Shown here: positions 52,921-62,120 of the stretch, piece by piece
Layout of the letters: the number at the start of each line of letters is the position of its first letter
Position numbering within the stretch: the stretch's first letter is position 1
Source: DFXE01 sp032054765
Lineage (GTDB): Bacteria; Bacteroidota; Bacteroidia; Bacteroidales; Tannerellaceae
Length of the DNA: 64,000 nt
Assembly: GCA_032054765.1 (NCBI GenBank)
Contig: DAMBSC010000008.1
Coordinates: 201,031 to 265,030, forward strand
Direction of reading: 5' to 3'
Program-made: the position numbers and the translations under genes
Notes under the pieces: model-generated
The model's input: only the letters and a program-made list of their open reading frames with translations
Database searches by the model: none
Told to the model about the DNA's origin: nothing

Positions 52921-53694
52921 TCAACTACAAATCTCGAACTGCTTTAATACTAAATCTTCTCCATTCCATTCGACATAGGAAAAGAGACGCATCCAATCGC
53001 CGGCAATGATTAAACGGGAAGTGCGAGACAGCATTAAATCAAGCATAATATGGCGATGACCAAAAATAAAAAAGTTTATATCAGGATGTTCTTTCAGATA
53101 ATCTTTTGCGAAAGCCACAAGATATTCAGATGATTCTCCCTGGTATTCTTGTGTTTTCTCTTTCTTTAAGCCTTCCTTTCGACTATTTAATGACCAACCT
53201 AAAGCGAACCCGAACGTCCAGCGGGGATGGATAGCCGCATATAACCACTGACAAATTTTATTACGGAATAATGCACGAATAAAACGAAAGGCCTTACTTC
53301 TGTAGTCTACCTCATCACCATGGCCTAGGAAGAAACGTTTACCTAAAAGATCAACAGTCAAAACATCCTTGTGAATAATAGCTCCAATCTCCTTGGGTAA
53401 ATAATCAAACATCCATATATCATGGTTCCCGATAAAAATATGGATTTTAACACCATTATCTGATAATTCGGCCAACTTACCAAGAAAACGTACTGATCCT
53501 TTAGGTACAACATATTTATATTCATACCAATAATCAAACATATCACCGAGTAAATAAATGGCTGCAGCATCATGCTTAATACTATCCAACCAACGAACCA
53601 GTTTCTTCTCTATGGCTAAGGGATCTTTATGAAAGCGAGCTCCCAAATGGGCATCCGAAGCAAAATAAATCTTTTTGCGGGGTTCTTCCATCAT
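52921..53694 (-). CDS. lpxH: UDP-2,3-diacylglucosamine diphosphatase (LpxH-like)
   Basis: The 257-residue calcineurin-like phosphoesterase has all metal-site motifs: SDAHLG, GDMFDYW, GNHD, GHGD and FGHRH. The DYW segment and overall length fit LpxH, which hydrolyses UDP-2,3-diacylglucosamine to lipid X at the inner membrane. It is encoded 8 nt after the MIP18-like gene on the same strand and converges with lpxC. Confidence 0.85.
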   Translation of the reverse strand: MMEEPRKKIYFASDAHLGARFHKDPLAIEKKLVRWLDSIKHDAAAIYLLGDMFDYWYEYKYVVPKGSVRFLGKLAELSDNGVKIHIFIGNHDIWMFDYLPKEIGAIIHKDVLTVDLLGKRFFLGHGDEVDYRSKAFRFIRALFRNKICQWLYAAIHPRWTFGFALGWSLNSRKEGLKKEKTQEYQGESSEYLVAFAKDYLKEHPDINFFIFGHRHIMLDLMLSRTSRLIIAGDWMRLFSYVEWNGEDLVLKQFEICS

Positions 53695-53702
53695 AATATT
53701 TA

Positions 53703-54020
53703 TTAGAGGAAGCCTAACTCCAGTTTAGCCTCTTCCGACATCATATCCTTGTCCCACATCGGATCGAATACCAGATTAATTTCCACATTATTCACTCCTT
53801 CTACGGATTCAACTTTCATACGTACATCTTCCAGGATAAAATCAGCCGCAGGGCAGTTGGGTGCTGTGAGGGTCATATCGATACGGACATTCTTTTCATC
53901 GTCTATATCGACATTATAAATCAAACCCAAATCATATATATTTACAGGTATTTCCGGGTCATAAACCGTCTTTATCATGGCAACTATAGCCTCTTCTGTC
54001 TGAAGAAATTCATTATTCAT
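53703..54020 (-). CDS. MIP18/DUF59-family Fe-S assembly protein (SufT-like)
   Basis: The 105-residue protein has the DUF59 core: TVYDPEIPVNIYDLGLIYNV at about 18-37 and TLTAPNCPAADFI with the conserved Cys. These proteins help insert Fe-S clusters. It lies directly upstream of lpxH. Confidence 0.9.
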   Translation of the reverse strand: MNNEFLQTEEAIVAMIKTVYDPEIPVNIYDLGLIYNVDIDDEKNVRIDMTLTAPNCPAADFILEDVRMKVESVEGVNNVEINLVFDPMWDKDMMSEEAKLELGFL

Positions 54021-54054
54021 AATGCCTTTTTATTACAAAAATACATATTTGAAC

Positions 54055-54139
54055 GATTAATGATTAACGATTAACGATTAATAATATCTATTTGGTCATT
54101 AGTTAATAGGCATTAATCACTAATCACTAATCATTAATT
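54055..54139. repeat. Heptamer-based imperfect inverted repeat
   Basis: GATTAAC-type heptamers (54055-54082) face CTAATCA-type heptamers (54112-54139). Together they can form a long AT-rich hairpin in the gap between radC (ends 54134) and the MIP18-like gene. The right arm overlaps the radC stop. Confidence 0.7.
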
Positions 54140-54829
54140 GTCTATTCTGCCTTCATCTGCATAACTGTAATACTTATTATCCGATATAATAATATGATCT
54201 AGTAGTTTTATATCCATTAGTTTAGCTGCATTTTGTAATCGTCGTGTCAAGCTATCGTCCTGCGGGCTTGGTACAATATTTCCTGAAGGATGATTATGAC
54301 ATAAAATGATTCCGGAAGCAAGGCTATTAATTGCAGACCGGAGTATCAACCGGAGATCGGCCGTAGTTTCGCTTGTTCCGCCCTGACTGATCTTAACTTT
54401 TTCGGTGACTTTTCCTGCCTGGCTGATCAAGGCGATCCACAATTCCTCATGATGTAGATCACATAGTAAAGGGTAAAACAAAAGATGTGCGTCTTTACTG
54501 CTACGGATAGTGTATAATTCCGGTCGTTCACTGGCTGTTCGACGACGTCCCAATTCGAGTGCAGCGGCAATAGTTATTGATTTAGCTTCACCAATACCTT
54601 TAAAGCGCTTGGAGAGATCTTTAACAGATATCTTACCTAAAACATTCAGGTTATTATCCACAGAATAAAGTATACGTTGGGAAAGTTGAACAGCTGATTC
54701 TGTTCTGTTACCAGAGCCAATTAAGATAGCCAGAAGTTCGGCGTCACTTAGTGATGAGACACCTTTACGAAGCATTTTTTCTCGCGGGCGGTCTTCTAAT
54801 GCCCATTCTTTAATAGAAAGTTTATTCAT
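54134..54829 (-). CDS. radC: RadC/JAMM-domain protein
   Basis: I chose ATG 54829 (MNKLSIKEWALEDRPREK), the usual RadC N-terminus; a longer frame to 54874 has no support. The 231-residue protein has an HhH-like UPF0758 N-terminal domain (about 1-95) and a C-terminal JAMM metalloprotease-like domain with HNHPSGN...PQDD (H178, H180 and D191). Its true cellular role is unsettled. Gene order with EF-P upstream is unremarkable. Confidence 0.93.
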   Translation of the reverse strand: MNKLSIKEWALEDRPREKMLRKGVSSLSDAELLAILIGSGNRTESAVQLSQRILYSVDNNLNVLGKISVKDLSKRFKGIGEAKSITIAAALELGRRRTASERPELYTIRSSKDAHLLFYPLLCDLHHEELWIALISQAGKVTEKVKISQGGTSETTADLRLILRSAINSLASGIILCHNHPSGNIVPSPQDDSLTRRLQNAAKLMDIKLLDHIIISDNKYYSYADEGRIDN

Positions 54830-54894
54830 AATTAAGGATGTTTTGGTATGAAAAGAGGGTGGATTAATCTCCACCCATAAAATATAATACTTAT

Positions 54895-55461
54895 TTAATC
54901 GCGTACACGGCCAATATAAGAGCCGTCACGTGTATCAAGTTCAATCTTCTCGCCTGCTTCAATAAACAACGGGACACGAACTTCTGCACCTGTTTCAACA
55001 GTAGCGGGCTTAAGCGTATTAGTAGCAGTATCACCTTTTATACCTGGTTCTGTATAAGTTACCTCCAGAATTACGTGAGCCGGTAATTCGCATGTAAGAA
55101 TAGTCTCGCTGGCTGCATGAACCATTGCTTCCACCATATCTCCTTCCTTAAGGAACTGAACACCGGTAATCCCTTCTCCAGGAATAGAGATTTGATCAAA
55201 AGTTTCAGGATGCATAAAATTATATCCCATATCATCTTTGTATAGATATTGATATGGACGACGCTCGATACGAACCTCTTCTACTTTTACTCCGGAATTC
55301 CAGGTCTTGTCAAGAACACGACCGGTCTTCACATTTTTAAGCTTGGTACGTACAAAAGCTGGTCCTTTACCTGGCTTTACATGAAGAAATTCTATAATAA
55401 AGAAATACTGGCCATCGATGTCGAGGCACATCCCGTTTCTAAAATCAGCAGTACTTGCCAT
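54895..55461 (-). CDS. efp: Translation elongation factor P
   Basis: The 188-residue protein has three beta-barrel domains, with the loop KPGKGPAF carrying the Lys that enters the peptidyl-transferase region (about residue 32) and the RRPYQYLYKD segment. EF-P relieves ribosome stalling at polyproline. The C-terminal domain ends GEKIELDTRDGSYIGRV, matching the EF-P signature. Confidence 0.95.
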   Translation of the reverse strand: MASTADFRNGMCLDIDGQYFFIIEFLHVKPGKGPAFVRTKLKNVKTGRVLDKTWNSGVKVEEVRIERRPYQYLYKDDMGYNFMHPETFDQISIPGEGITGVQFLKEGDMVEAMVHAASETILTCELPAHVILEVTYTEPGIKGDTATNTLKPATVETGAEVRVPLFIEAGEKIELDTRDGSYIGRVRD

Positions 55462-55739
55462 AAAGTCTTTTTATTCTGTATTAATTAATAATTCATTGGA
55501 ACTGACTGCAAAATTACAATTTCCCGTCTAAAGATGCAAGTTTTGGCTAATTTCCTTGTGCTAAATATATCGAGTATAAGGAAAAAACATTATCTTAGGC
55601 CGGAATTTTGTTTTATGTTGTTGAATTCTCAATTATCTGATCCATCCATCGGATATTATTATTAATGAATAAATACCATGAAAGATTAAATTAACCTGAA
55701 TAATACATTAAAAATCAATTATTAAAAGAGTAAAAAAGT

Positions 55740-58700
55740 ATGAAGAAATTACTTATGTGCGCGGTAATATTTACCGCCGGTTGTTGCCTTTCCACGACTG
55801 AGGCACAAGGACCTGCTACGATTAAAGAGGTCAAGCGTTCGATGACAACTTATCCCTTCTCCGAACCTAATCCTATAGCGAGAGCAGAAAGTTCTATTTA
55901 CCCTTACTTCCGCTTTGACGGTTATGCCGAAAAGCCGATCCAGAAGGAATGGAAAATAGTTGAAATGGAGAACGATTATATTAAGCTCGATATCTTCCCC
56001 GAAATTGGAGGAAAAATGTGGGGAGCCATTGAGAAATCTACCGGTAGAGAATTTATCTATTATAATCATGTAGTCAAATTCCGCGATATTGCCATGAGAG
56101 GCGCGTGGGTATCGGGAGGGATCGAATTCAATTTTGGTATCATCGGTCATGTGCCCAGTTCGGCTACACCGGTAGACTATATAACGCGCACGAAGGACGA
56201 TGGAAGTGTCAGTTGTTTTGTGGGTGGTACTGAACTTATCACCCGCACCTCATGGGTAGTTGAAATAAATCTTCCAAAAGATAAAGCATACTTCACTACC
56301 CGTACAATATGGTCGAATAACTCCTCAATAGAGCAGCCATACTACCAATGGATGAATGCGGCTTATAAATCAGAAGGAAACGTAGAATTCTGCTATCCTG
56401 GCCAATACTACATTGGCCACGGAGGCGAGGTACACTCCTTCCCCATCGATGAAGAAGGACGTAATATTGCCTGGTATAATAATCATGATTTCGCTGGAGA
56501 TAAATCTTATCACGTAATGGGAAAATATAACGACTATTACGGTGCATATCATCATGATTTCGATTTCGGATCAGTACATTATGCACCATACGACGAGAAG
56601 CTGGGAATGAAAATCTTTCTATGGGCACAGGCAAGATCAGGTGCAATTTGGGAAGATCTTTTGACAGACAATGACGGACAATATATTGAACTTCAATCCG
56701 GACGCATGTACAACCAACCAAGTAGTAATAGTATGGAGACTCCTTTCAAGCATTTCTCCTTCACTCCTGGTTTGACAGATGAGTTCAAAGAGTATTGGTT
56801 TCCGGCCATCGGAACGGCAGGTATCTCGAAAGTGAGTCCTATCGGAACACTAAATGCCGTGCGTAAAGATGGTAAGCTCACTGTAGCTTTTTCACCACTT
56901 CAACAGATTAATGCGCCGCTTGTTATTAAAACCAAAAATCAAACACTGTTTACTGAAAATATTAGTCTCGATGTACTTCAGTCATGGAAGAAAGAATACC
57001 CTCTAGCAGGTAATACAGCTCCATTGACAATCGAAATCGGCAATAAGGAACTGGTATGGAATGAAGCTCCCGAATGCGAAAACATGAACCGTCCCAACAC
57101 ATTACCAAAAGATTTCGATTGGAATGATGCCTACGGTCTCTATGTTACCGGAGAACAATGGCTAAATCAGAAAAATCTTAAAAAAGCAGAAGAGTATCTG
57201 CTTAAGTCTCTTGCAAAGAATAAATATTTCATCCCAGCATTGAATAAGATGGCCACTGTATGCTACCGGACAGCCCGTTACGATAAAGCACTTGAATATA
57301 TAAAAACAGCGCTTAGCCTGGATGCGTATGATAGCGAAGCCAATTATCTCTACGGACTTATTAACTATGACCGTAATCAGGCCGATGCTAAAGACGGCTT
57401 CTCTGTAGCTTCTTTTTCTGCCGATTACAGAAGCGCTGCTTTTGGAAAATTAGCTAAATGCTACCTGAAAGACAGAAACTATGAAAAAGCGATCCATTAT
57501 GCTATGCGCGCGATGGAGTCTAACCTCCGTAACGGCGATGCAATGCTAGTGTATCTGGCAGCTACACGATTATCGGGCGATAAGTCTTCAGGAAGTTTCC
57601 TTATTCAAAATATATTGCAGGATAATCCGTTGAATCATCCTATCCGCTATGAAGAAGCATTGCTCAATAATAATATGAATGGTTTCACAGAGCTGATCCG
57701 GAGTGAATTCCCTTACCAAACTTACCTCGACTTAGCTGAATGGTATATAGAAACAGGACTTTTCGATGAAGCTTCACAATTGCTTTCTTTCGCTGGTAAC
57801 GAAACAATCCCGGCATATTGGGCTGCTTATGTGGCACATCTGAAAGGGAATGAATCAGAAGCAAAACAGCTGGCTGCCCAGGCAAACAGCCTTTCTTCCG
57901 AACTAGTATTCCCATTTCGTCCAACCAGCCTGAAAGTATTCACATGGGCGCAAGCGGCTGCTCCATCCTGGCAAACAGACTATTATACAGCACTATTGTA
58001 CTGGCATTTCGGTGATAAAGCAAAAGCCGAAGCGTTACTTGATAAACATAATGATGCGCAGTTTGCCCCTTATTATATGACGCGTTCACAGCTTAAAAAA
58101 GGTCAGGCACAGCTTGACGATTTACTTAAAGCTGAAAAGACAGACCCTACATGGAGAGTCGGCTTGGCACTTATCAACTATTATCTGGATTCCGGTGATA
58201 ATGCGATGGGCCTTCAGACTGCCAAACGCTATGCCACTAAATATCGTGGGAACTATATGATTGACCTCAAATATGCTAAGGCATTGAATCTGAATGGTAA
58301 ATACAAAGAAAGCATCGCGTTGCTGAAACGTACGAATGTGCTACCTAATGAGGGAGCTTACGAAGGACGTGCCGTATATCGTGAAGCTCATATTAAACTA
58401 GCTGTTGACGATCTGAAACGTAAACGATATGCCGGAACAATTCGCGCAATCGAAGATTCTAAAGAATGGATTGAGAATCTAGGAGTAGGAAAGCCTTATC
58501 CTGAAGATATCGATAACCGTCTGGAAGACTTTATCACTGCTACGGTGTATGAAAAGCAAAACAAGGAAACAGAAGCAAAAAGCTTTTATCAGAAAATTGT
58601 CGATAAGGGAGTATCTAAACGCAAATCAATATCAAACGAACTTCTTGTAGCTCTTGCTTTGCAAAAGACTGGACAGAATGCAAAAGCCGATGAATTGGCT

Positions 58701-58892
58701 AAAAGCTGGATGAAAAACGATGCTAGTTCTAAAGTGGCTCAGTGGGCTACTGCCGTATATAATGGTGACAATGCTAAAGTCGCCAGCCTTATGCAGGAAC
58801 GCTATGCTGTTGAAGATACAACTCCGTGGGAAAGCTCTTCAGGAGACAAGAGTTTCAATCTGATCTCAAGTGTTTTGCAGGCAATTAATTAG
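55740..58892 (+). CDS. DUF5107 and TPR secreted protein
   Basis: The 1050-residue protein has a signal peptide (MKKLLMCAVIFTAGCCLSTTEAQ). An N-terminal DUF5107 domain (about 40-350) resembles the galactose-mutarotase/glycan-binding beta-sandwich. At least a dozen TPR-like helix pairs follow (about 460-1030; AEEYLLKSLAKNKYFIPAL, ALEYIKTALSLDAYDSEAN). DUF5107 proteins often accompany glycoside hydrolases in Bacteroidetes. Here a GH16 lipoprotein gene follows 28 bp downstream, so a role in beta-glucan handling is likely (inference). Confidence 0.87.
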   Translation: MKKLLMCAVIFTAGCCLSTTEAQGPATIKEVKRSMTTYPFSEPNPIARAESSIYPYFRFDGYAEKPIQKEWKIVEMENDYIKLDIFPEIGGKMWGAIEKSTGREFIYYNHVVKFRDIAMRGAWVSGGIEFNFGIIGHVPSSATPVDYITRTKDDGSVSCFVGGTELITRTSWVVEINLPKDKAYFTTRTIWSNNSSIEQPYYQWMNAAYKSEGNVEFCYPGQYYIGHGGEVHSFPIDEEGRNIAWYNNHDFAGDKSYHVMGKYNDYYGAYHHDFDFGSVHYAPYDEKLGMKIFLWAQARSGAIWEDLLTDNDGQYIELQSGRMYNQPSSNSMETPFKHFSFTPGLTDEFKEYWFPAIGTAGISKVSPIGTLNAVRKDGKLTVAFSPLQQINAPLVIKTKNQTLFTENISLDVLQSWKKEYPLAGNTAPLTIEIGNKELVWNEAPECENMNRPNTLPKDFDWNDAYGLYVTGEQWLNQKNLKKAEEYLLKSLAKNKYFIPALNKMATVCYRTARYDKALEYIKTALSLDAYDSEANYLYGLINYDRNQADAKDGFSVASFSADYRSAAFGKLAKCYLKDRNYEKAIHYAMRAMESNLRNGDAMLVYLAATRLSGDKSSGSFLIQNILQDNPLNHPIRYEEALLNNNMNGFTELIRSEFPYQTYLDLAEWYIETGLFDEASQLLSFAGNETIPAYWAAYVAHLKGNESEAKQLAAQANSLSSELVFPFRPTSLKVFTWAQAAAPSWQTDYYTALLYWHFGDKAKAEALLDKHNDAQFAPYYMTRSQLKKGQAQLDDLLKAEKTDPTWRVGLALINYYLDSGDNAMGLQTAKRYATKYRGNYMIDLKYAKALNLNGKYKESIALLKRTNVLPNEGAYEGRAVYREAHIKLAVDDLKRKRYAGTIRAIEDSKEWIENLGVGKPYPEDIDNRLEDFITATVYEKQNKETEAKSFYQKIVDKGVSKRKSISNELLVALALQKTGQNAKADELAKSWMKNDASSKVAQWATAVYNGDNAKVASLMQERYAVEDTTPWESSSGDKSFNLISSVLQAIN

Positions 58893-58920
58893 AAAGAAAT
58901 CAAACTCTATTTTTAAGCTT

Positions 58921-59694
58921 ATGAATAAGCTATTTGCACTACTATTTATTGCGGGGATGGCATTTGCCATCTCCTGCAATGTGTCAAACAAAGAATGGAA
59001 ACTGGTATGGCAGGAAGAGTTCAATCAAACAGACGGATTTGATAAGTCTGTATGGACAAAGATCCCTCGCGGACGCGCAGACTGGCAAAATTACATGTCG
59101 GACTATGACGACCTTTACGACGTAAAAGACGGGAAACTGATTCTGCGTGGCATGGTGAACAACGTACTGCCCAACGATACAGCTCCTTTTATTACCGGAG
59201 GTCTCTACACAAAGGATAAGAAGAATTTCCTTTACGGGCGACTCGAAATTAATGCTCGTCTATTTGGTGCTCGTGGTGCCTGGCCTGCTTTCTGGATGCT
59301 TTCACAAAATAAAGGCTGGCCTGATGGTGGCGAAATCGATATTATGGAACGTCTAAACGATGAAGATATCGCCTATCAAACCGTCCACTCCTATTATACC
59401 TATACACTGGGTATTGAAGACCCGCCAAAAGGAGGTACAGGCCCCATAAATAAGAATGATTATAATGTCTATGCCGTTGAGCTCTGGCCCGACAGTCTCT
59501 GCTTTTTTATAAATAACAATCATACCCTCACCTACCCCCGCATTGAAACGGATAAAGAAGGACAATACCCATTTGTAGAACCATTTTATCTGCTACTTGA
59601 TATGCAATTAGGTGGATCATGGGTTGGCGAAGTAAATCCCGACGATCTTCCTGTTGAAATGTGGATTGATTGGGTAAGATGGTATGAAAAGTAA
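58921..59694 (+). CDS. GH16 endo-beta-glucanase-like lipoprotein
   Basis: I start at ATG 58921 because it opens a lipoprotein signal (MNKLFALLFIAGMAFAISC, lipobox ending at Cys19). The 257-residue protein carries the GH16 catalytic motif GEIDIME, with E138 as nucleophile, D140 and E143 as acid/base. Aromatic subsite residues such as AWPAFWML precede it. The motif fits laminarinase- or lichenase-like GH16 enzymes. It is probably co-transcribed with the DUF5107-TPR gene. No SusCD pair is in view, so this is not a full polysaccharide utilization locus. Confidence 0.92.
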   Translation: MNKLFALLFIAGMAFAISCNVSNKEWKLVWQEEFNQTDGFDKSVWTKIPRGRADWQNYMSDYDDLYDVKDGKLILRGMVNNVLPNDTAPFITGGLYTKDKKNFLYGRLEINARLFGARGAWPAFWMLSQNKGWPDGGEIDIMERLNDEDIAYQTVHSYYTYTLGIEDPPKGGTGPINKNDYNVYAVELWPDSLCFFINNNHTLTYPRIETDKEGQYPFVEPFYLLLDMQLGGSWVGEVNPDDLPVEMWIDWVRWYEK

Positions 59695-59697
59695 TTG

Positions 59698-59778
59698 TTA
59701 ATTATTAATGGTTAATTATGAATTAATAGATGAGCAGAACGATCAACTAACAATTAATAATTAACCATTAATAATTAA
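59698..59778. terminator. 21-bp perfect inverted repeat between convergent genes
   Basis: The arms at 59698-59718 and 59758-59778 are fully complementary and AT-rich, with a 39-nt loop. The right arm overlaps the stop of the YrdC-like gene. It probably terminates transcription from both sides. Confidence 0.7.
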
Positions 59779-60383
59779 AGTATTAGTTCTCCTTTCCCTT
59801 GACGGATGATTTCGAACTCATCGGTAGTACAATCAACTACGGTAGAGGCTTCTGTTCCGCCATAACCTCCATCTATTACGATGTCTACTATGTTCTCATA
59901 CTTTTCGTAGATAAGTTCCGGATCGGTGGTATATTCGATTACTTCATCATCATCGTGTATTGAAGTAGTCATGATTGGATTACCCAGTTCACCTACTAAC
60001 TGATGAAGGATATTATTATAAGGGATTCGTATCCCTACGGTTTTCTTATTTTTGTAGATCTTGGGCAGCTCATTACTAGTAGGAAGAATAAATGTAAACG
60101 GACCGGGTAAGTTTTTCCGCATCATCTTAAAAACAGCATTACTCACCTTGGCATACTCGCTAATATTCGACAGATCATAACAGATAATGGAAAGATTTCC
60201 TTTACGAGGATCGATCCCTTTTAGCTGGCAGATCTTTTCCACAGCGCGAACATTCATTGCATCACATCCCATGGCATATACAGTGTCGGTAGGATATATA
60301 ACCAATCCTCCATCCCTTAATGCTTCTACCACCTTAACAATGTCTCGCTGGTTAGGATTTTCTTCGTATAACTTTATTAGCAT
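59775..60383 (-). CDS. YrdC/Sua5/YciO-family protein (threonylcarbamoyl-AMP synthase-like)
   Basis: The 202-residue protein has a YrdC fold, with the nucleotide-binding motif IYPTDTVYAMGCDA at about 33-46, KGIDPRKGNLS and the TTSIH segment. The family makes threonylcarbamoyl-AMP for the tRNA t6A modification. The variant sequence is closer to the YciO branch, whose activity is weaker or uncertain, so the exact role is not fixed. Confidence 0.85.
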   Translation of the reverse strand: MLIKLYEENPNQRDIVKVVEALRDGGLVIYPTDTVYAMGCDAMNVRAVEKICQLKGIDPRKGNLSIICYDLSNISEYAKVSNAVFKMMRKNLPGPFTFILPTSNELPKIYKNKKTVGIRIPYNNILHQLVGELGNPIMTTSIHDDDEVIEYTTDPELIYEKYENIVDIVIDGGYGGTEASTVVDCTTDEFEIIRQGKGELIL

Positions 60384-60456
60384 AAAATTTATAGGTGAAA
60401 GGGAAAAGATGAAAGGGAAAAAAGATACTTTTCACCTCTCACCTCTTACCTGAATT

Positions 60457-61314
60457 TTAGCCGTAAATTACCTTTCCATTTTCATCAATATAGGGTTCGA
60501 GGCCTTTGCTGTATTGATTCATAGCGCGAAGACTCATCCCCATACTGGAGAAGCCGCCGTCATGATACAGATTCTGCATAGTGACCTTACGCGTAAGATC
60601 AGAAAAGAGCGTAATGCAGTAATCCGCACATTCGGCGGCCGAAGCGTTACCTAGGGGACTCATCTTTTCAGAAAAGTCCATGAGGTCTTCCATTCCTTTT
60701 ACTCCGCTACCTGCGGTAGTCTGCGTAGGAGATTGAGAAATGGTATTAATACGTACACATTTCTCGCGTCCGTAAATATAACCGAAGCTTCGTGCAATAG
60801 ACTCTAAAAGAGATTTTGCATCAGCCATATCATTATATCCGAAGAATGTCCGCTGTGCAGCTACATAACTTAGGGCTATCACTGAACCATATTCAGCAAT
60901 AGCATCCTGTTTTTTTGCTACCTGAAGCATTTTATGAAAAGAGAGAGCAGACACGTCGAGTGTCTTTTCTAATAAATTATAATCGAGGTCATCATATGTA
61001 CGTTTCTTACGCACATTTGGACTCATCCCTATAGAGTGCAGAACAAAGTCTATTTTACCACCCAGTATTTCCACTGATTTTTCGAAAACCATTTCAAGAT
61101 CCTCTACGCTGGTCGCATCGGCAGGAAGCACCTCTACATTAAGTTTTTTGGATAAAGCATCCACTTCCCCCATACGTACGGCAACAGGTGTATTACTTAA
61201 TGTAATTACAGCACCTTCCTCTACCGCTCTTTCAGCAACTTTCCAGGCAATCGACTGTTCATTCAATGCACCGAATATCACTCCTCTTTTGCCTTTCAAT
61301 AAATTGTAACTCAT
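60457..61314 (-). CDS. fabI: Enoyl-[acyl-carrier-protein] reductase (NADH), FabI
   Basis: The 285-residue short-chain-dehydrogenase-like enzyme has the N-terminal cofactor segment GVIFGALNEQSIAW, HSIGMSP, and the catalytic Tyr and Lys in YNDMADAKSLLES. It performs the last reduction of fatty-acid elongation. The C-terminal extension beyond about 260 is usual in Bacteroidetes. Confidence 0.94.
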   Translation of the reverse strand: MSYNLLKGKRGVIFGALNEQSIAWKVAERAVEEGAVITLSNTPVAVRMGEVDALSKKLNVEVLPADATSVEDLEMVFEKSVEILGGKIDFVLHSIGMSPNVRKKRTYDDLDYNLLEKTLDVSALSFHKMLQVAKKQDAIAEYGSVIALSYVAAQRTFFGYNDMADAKSLLESIARSFGYIYGREKCVRINTISQSPTQTTAGSGVKGMEDLMDFSEKMSPLGNASAAECADYCITLFSDLTRKVTMQNLYHDGGFSSMGMSLRAMNQYSKGLEPYIDENGKVIYG

Positions 61315-61434
61315 AATCTTATCGGTAATAATTTCAGTACAAAGGTATGGTAAATGGAAATAAGGAGCAAGGAAACAGAGAAGAAAAGGATTTCGCTTTA
61401 TATACTAGAATATATTTATTGTATTATTTTTTTA

Positions 61435-61464
61435 TTGAAATAATAAAATATTCATGTAAATTTG
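61435..61464 (+). promoter_or_regulatory. Bacteroidetes promoter for the HTH-cupin gene
   Basis: TTG at 61435-61437, a 19-bp spacer and TAAATTTG at 61457-61464 fit the -33/-7 consensus well. They lie about 60 bp before the ATG at 61524. Confidence 0.65.
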
Positions 61465-61523
61465 CTCCATTTTATTACAAATTGTAAGAATAGTTAGAAT
61501 AATTAGAACAAATAATACTACCT

Positions 61524-62105
61524 ATGGGAAATAATAAAGTAATCGGAGCAAAGATTAAAAGCATCCGCGAATCCAAACAGCTAACCCTGGATCAAGTTTC
61601 TAAACGGTCGGGATTAGGGATACACCTCATCGAATCTATTGAAAGTGATATGGAGTTTCCCTCACTTGCGCCACTAATCAAAATAGCCCGCGTGCTGGGT
61701 GTAAGGCTCGGAACTTTTCTTGACGATCAGACGGAGTTGGGTCCGGTGATCACCCGCAAACGTGACAGTACGCTGGAGAATAGCATAAGCTTCTCTAATA
61801 ATGCAGCAGTATCACATAAGCATATGGAATATCATTCGCTTTCACAAGATAAATCAGGTCGCCACATGGAACCGTTCCTGATTGATATAGCACCGGCTGA
61901 AGACGTTGAGTTCACTCTTTCTACACATGAAGGTGAAGAATTCATCTATGTTCTGGAAGGAATTATAGAAATTAATTACGGTAAATATACTTACGTGCTT
62001 GAAGAAGGAGACAGTATTTATTACGATTCAATCATTGCTCACCATGTACATGCTGCTGCAGGAGCTCCGGCAAAAATATTGGGTGTGGTTTATACTCCTT
62101 TTTAA
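61524..62105 (+). CDS. HTH-XRE regulator with a cupin domain
   Basis: The 193-residue protein has an XRE helix-turn-helix at about 5-62 (LTLDQVSKRSGLGIHLIESIES) and a cupin_2 domain at about 105-190 with EGEEFIYVLEG and the HHVHAA metal-type His pair. Such proteins are small-molecule-sensing regulators. The gene is followed 15 bp later by an acyl-CoA synthetase, which makes a fatty-acid or CoA-ester ligand likely (inference). Confidence 0.9.
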   Translation: MGNNKVIGAKIKSIRESKQLTLDQVSKRSGLGIHLIESIESDMEFPSLAPLIKIARVLGVRLGTFLDDQTELGPVITRKRDSTLENSISFSNNAAVSHKHMEYHSLSQDKSGRHMEPFLIDIAPAEDVEFTLSTHEGEEFIYVLEGIIEINYGKYTYVLEEGDSIYYDSIIAHHVHAAAGAPAKILGVVYTPF

Positions 62106-62120
62106 TAATTGATAAGCATT

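Noticed and set aside
60384..60456. Purine-rich direct repeat before fabI/YrdC genes
   Set aside because: The gaaaggga-like repeats are short and imperfect, with only a weak ggtgaaa/tttcacc pairing; no clear function.
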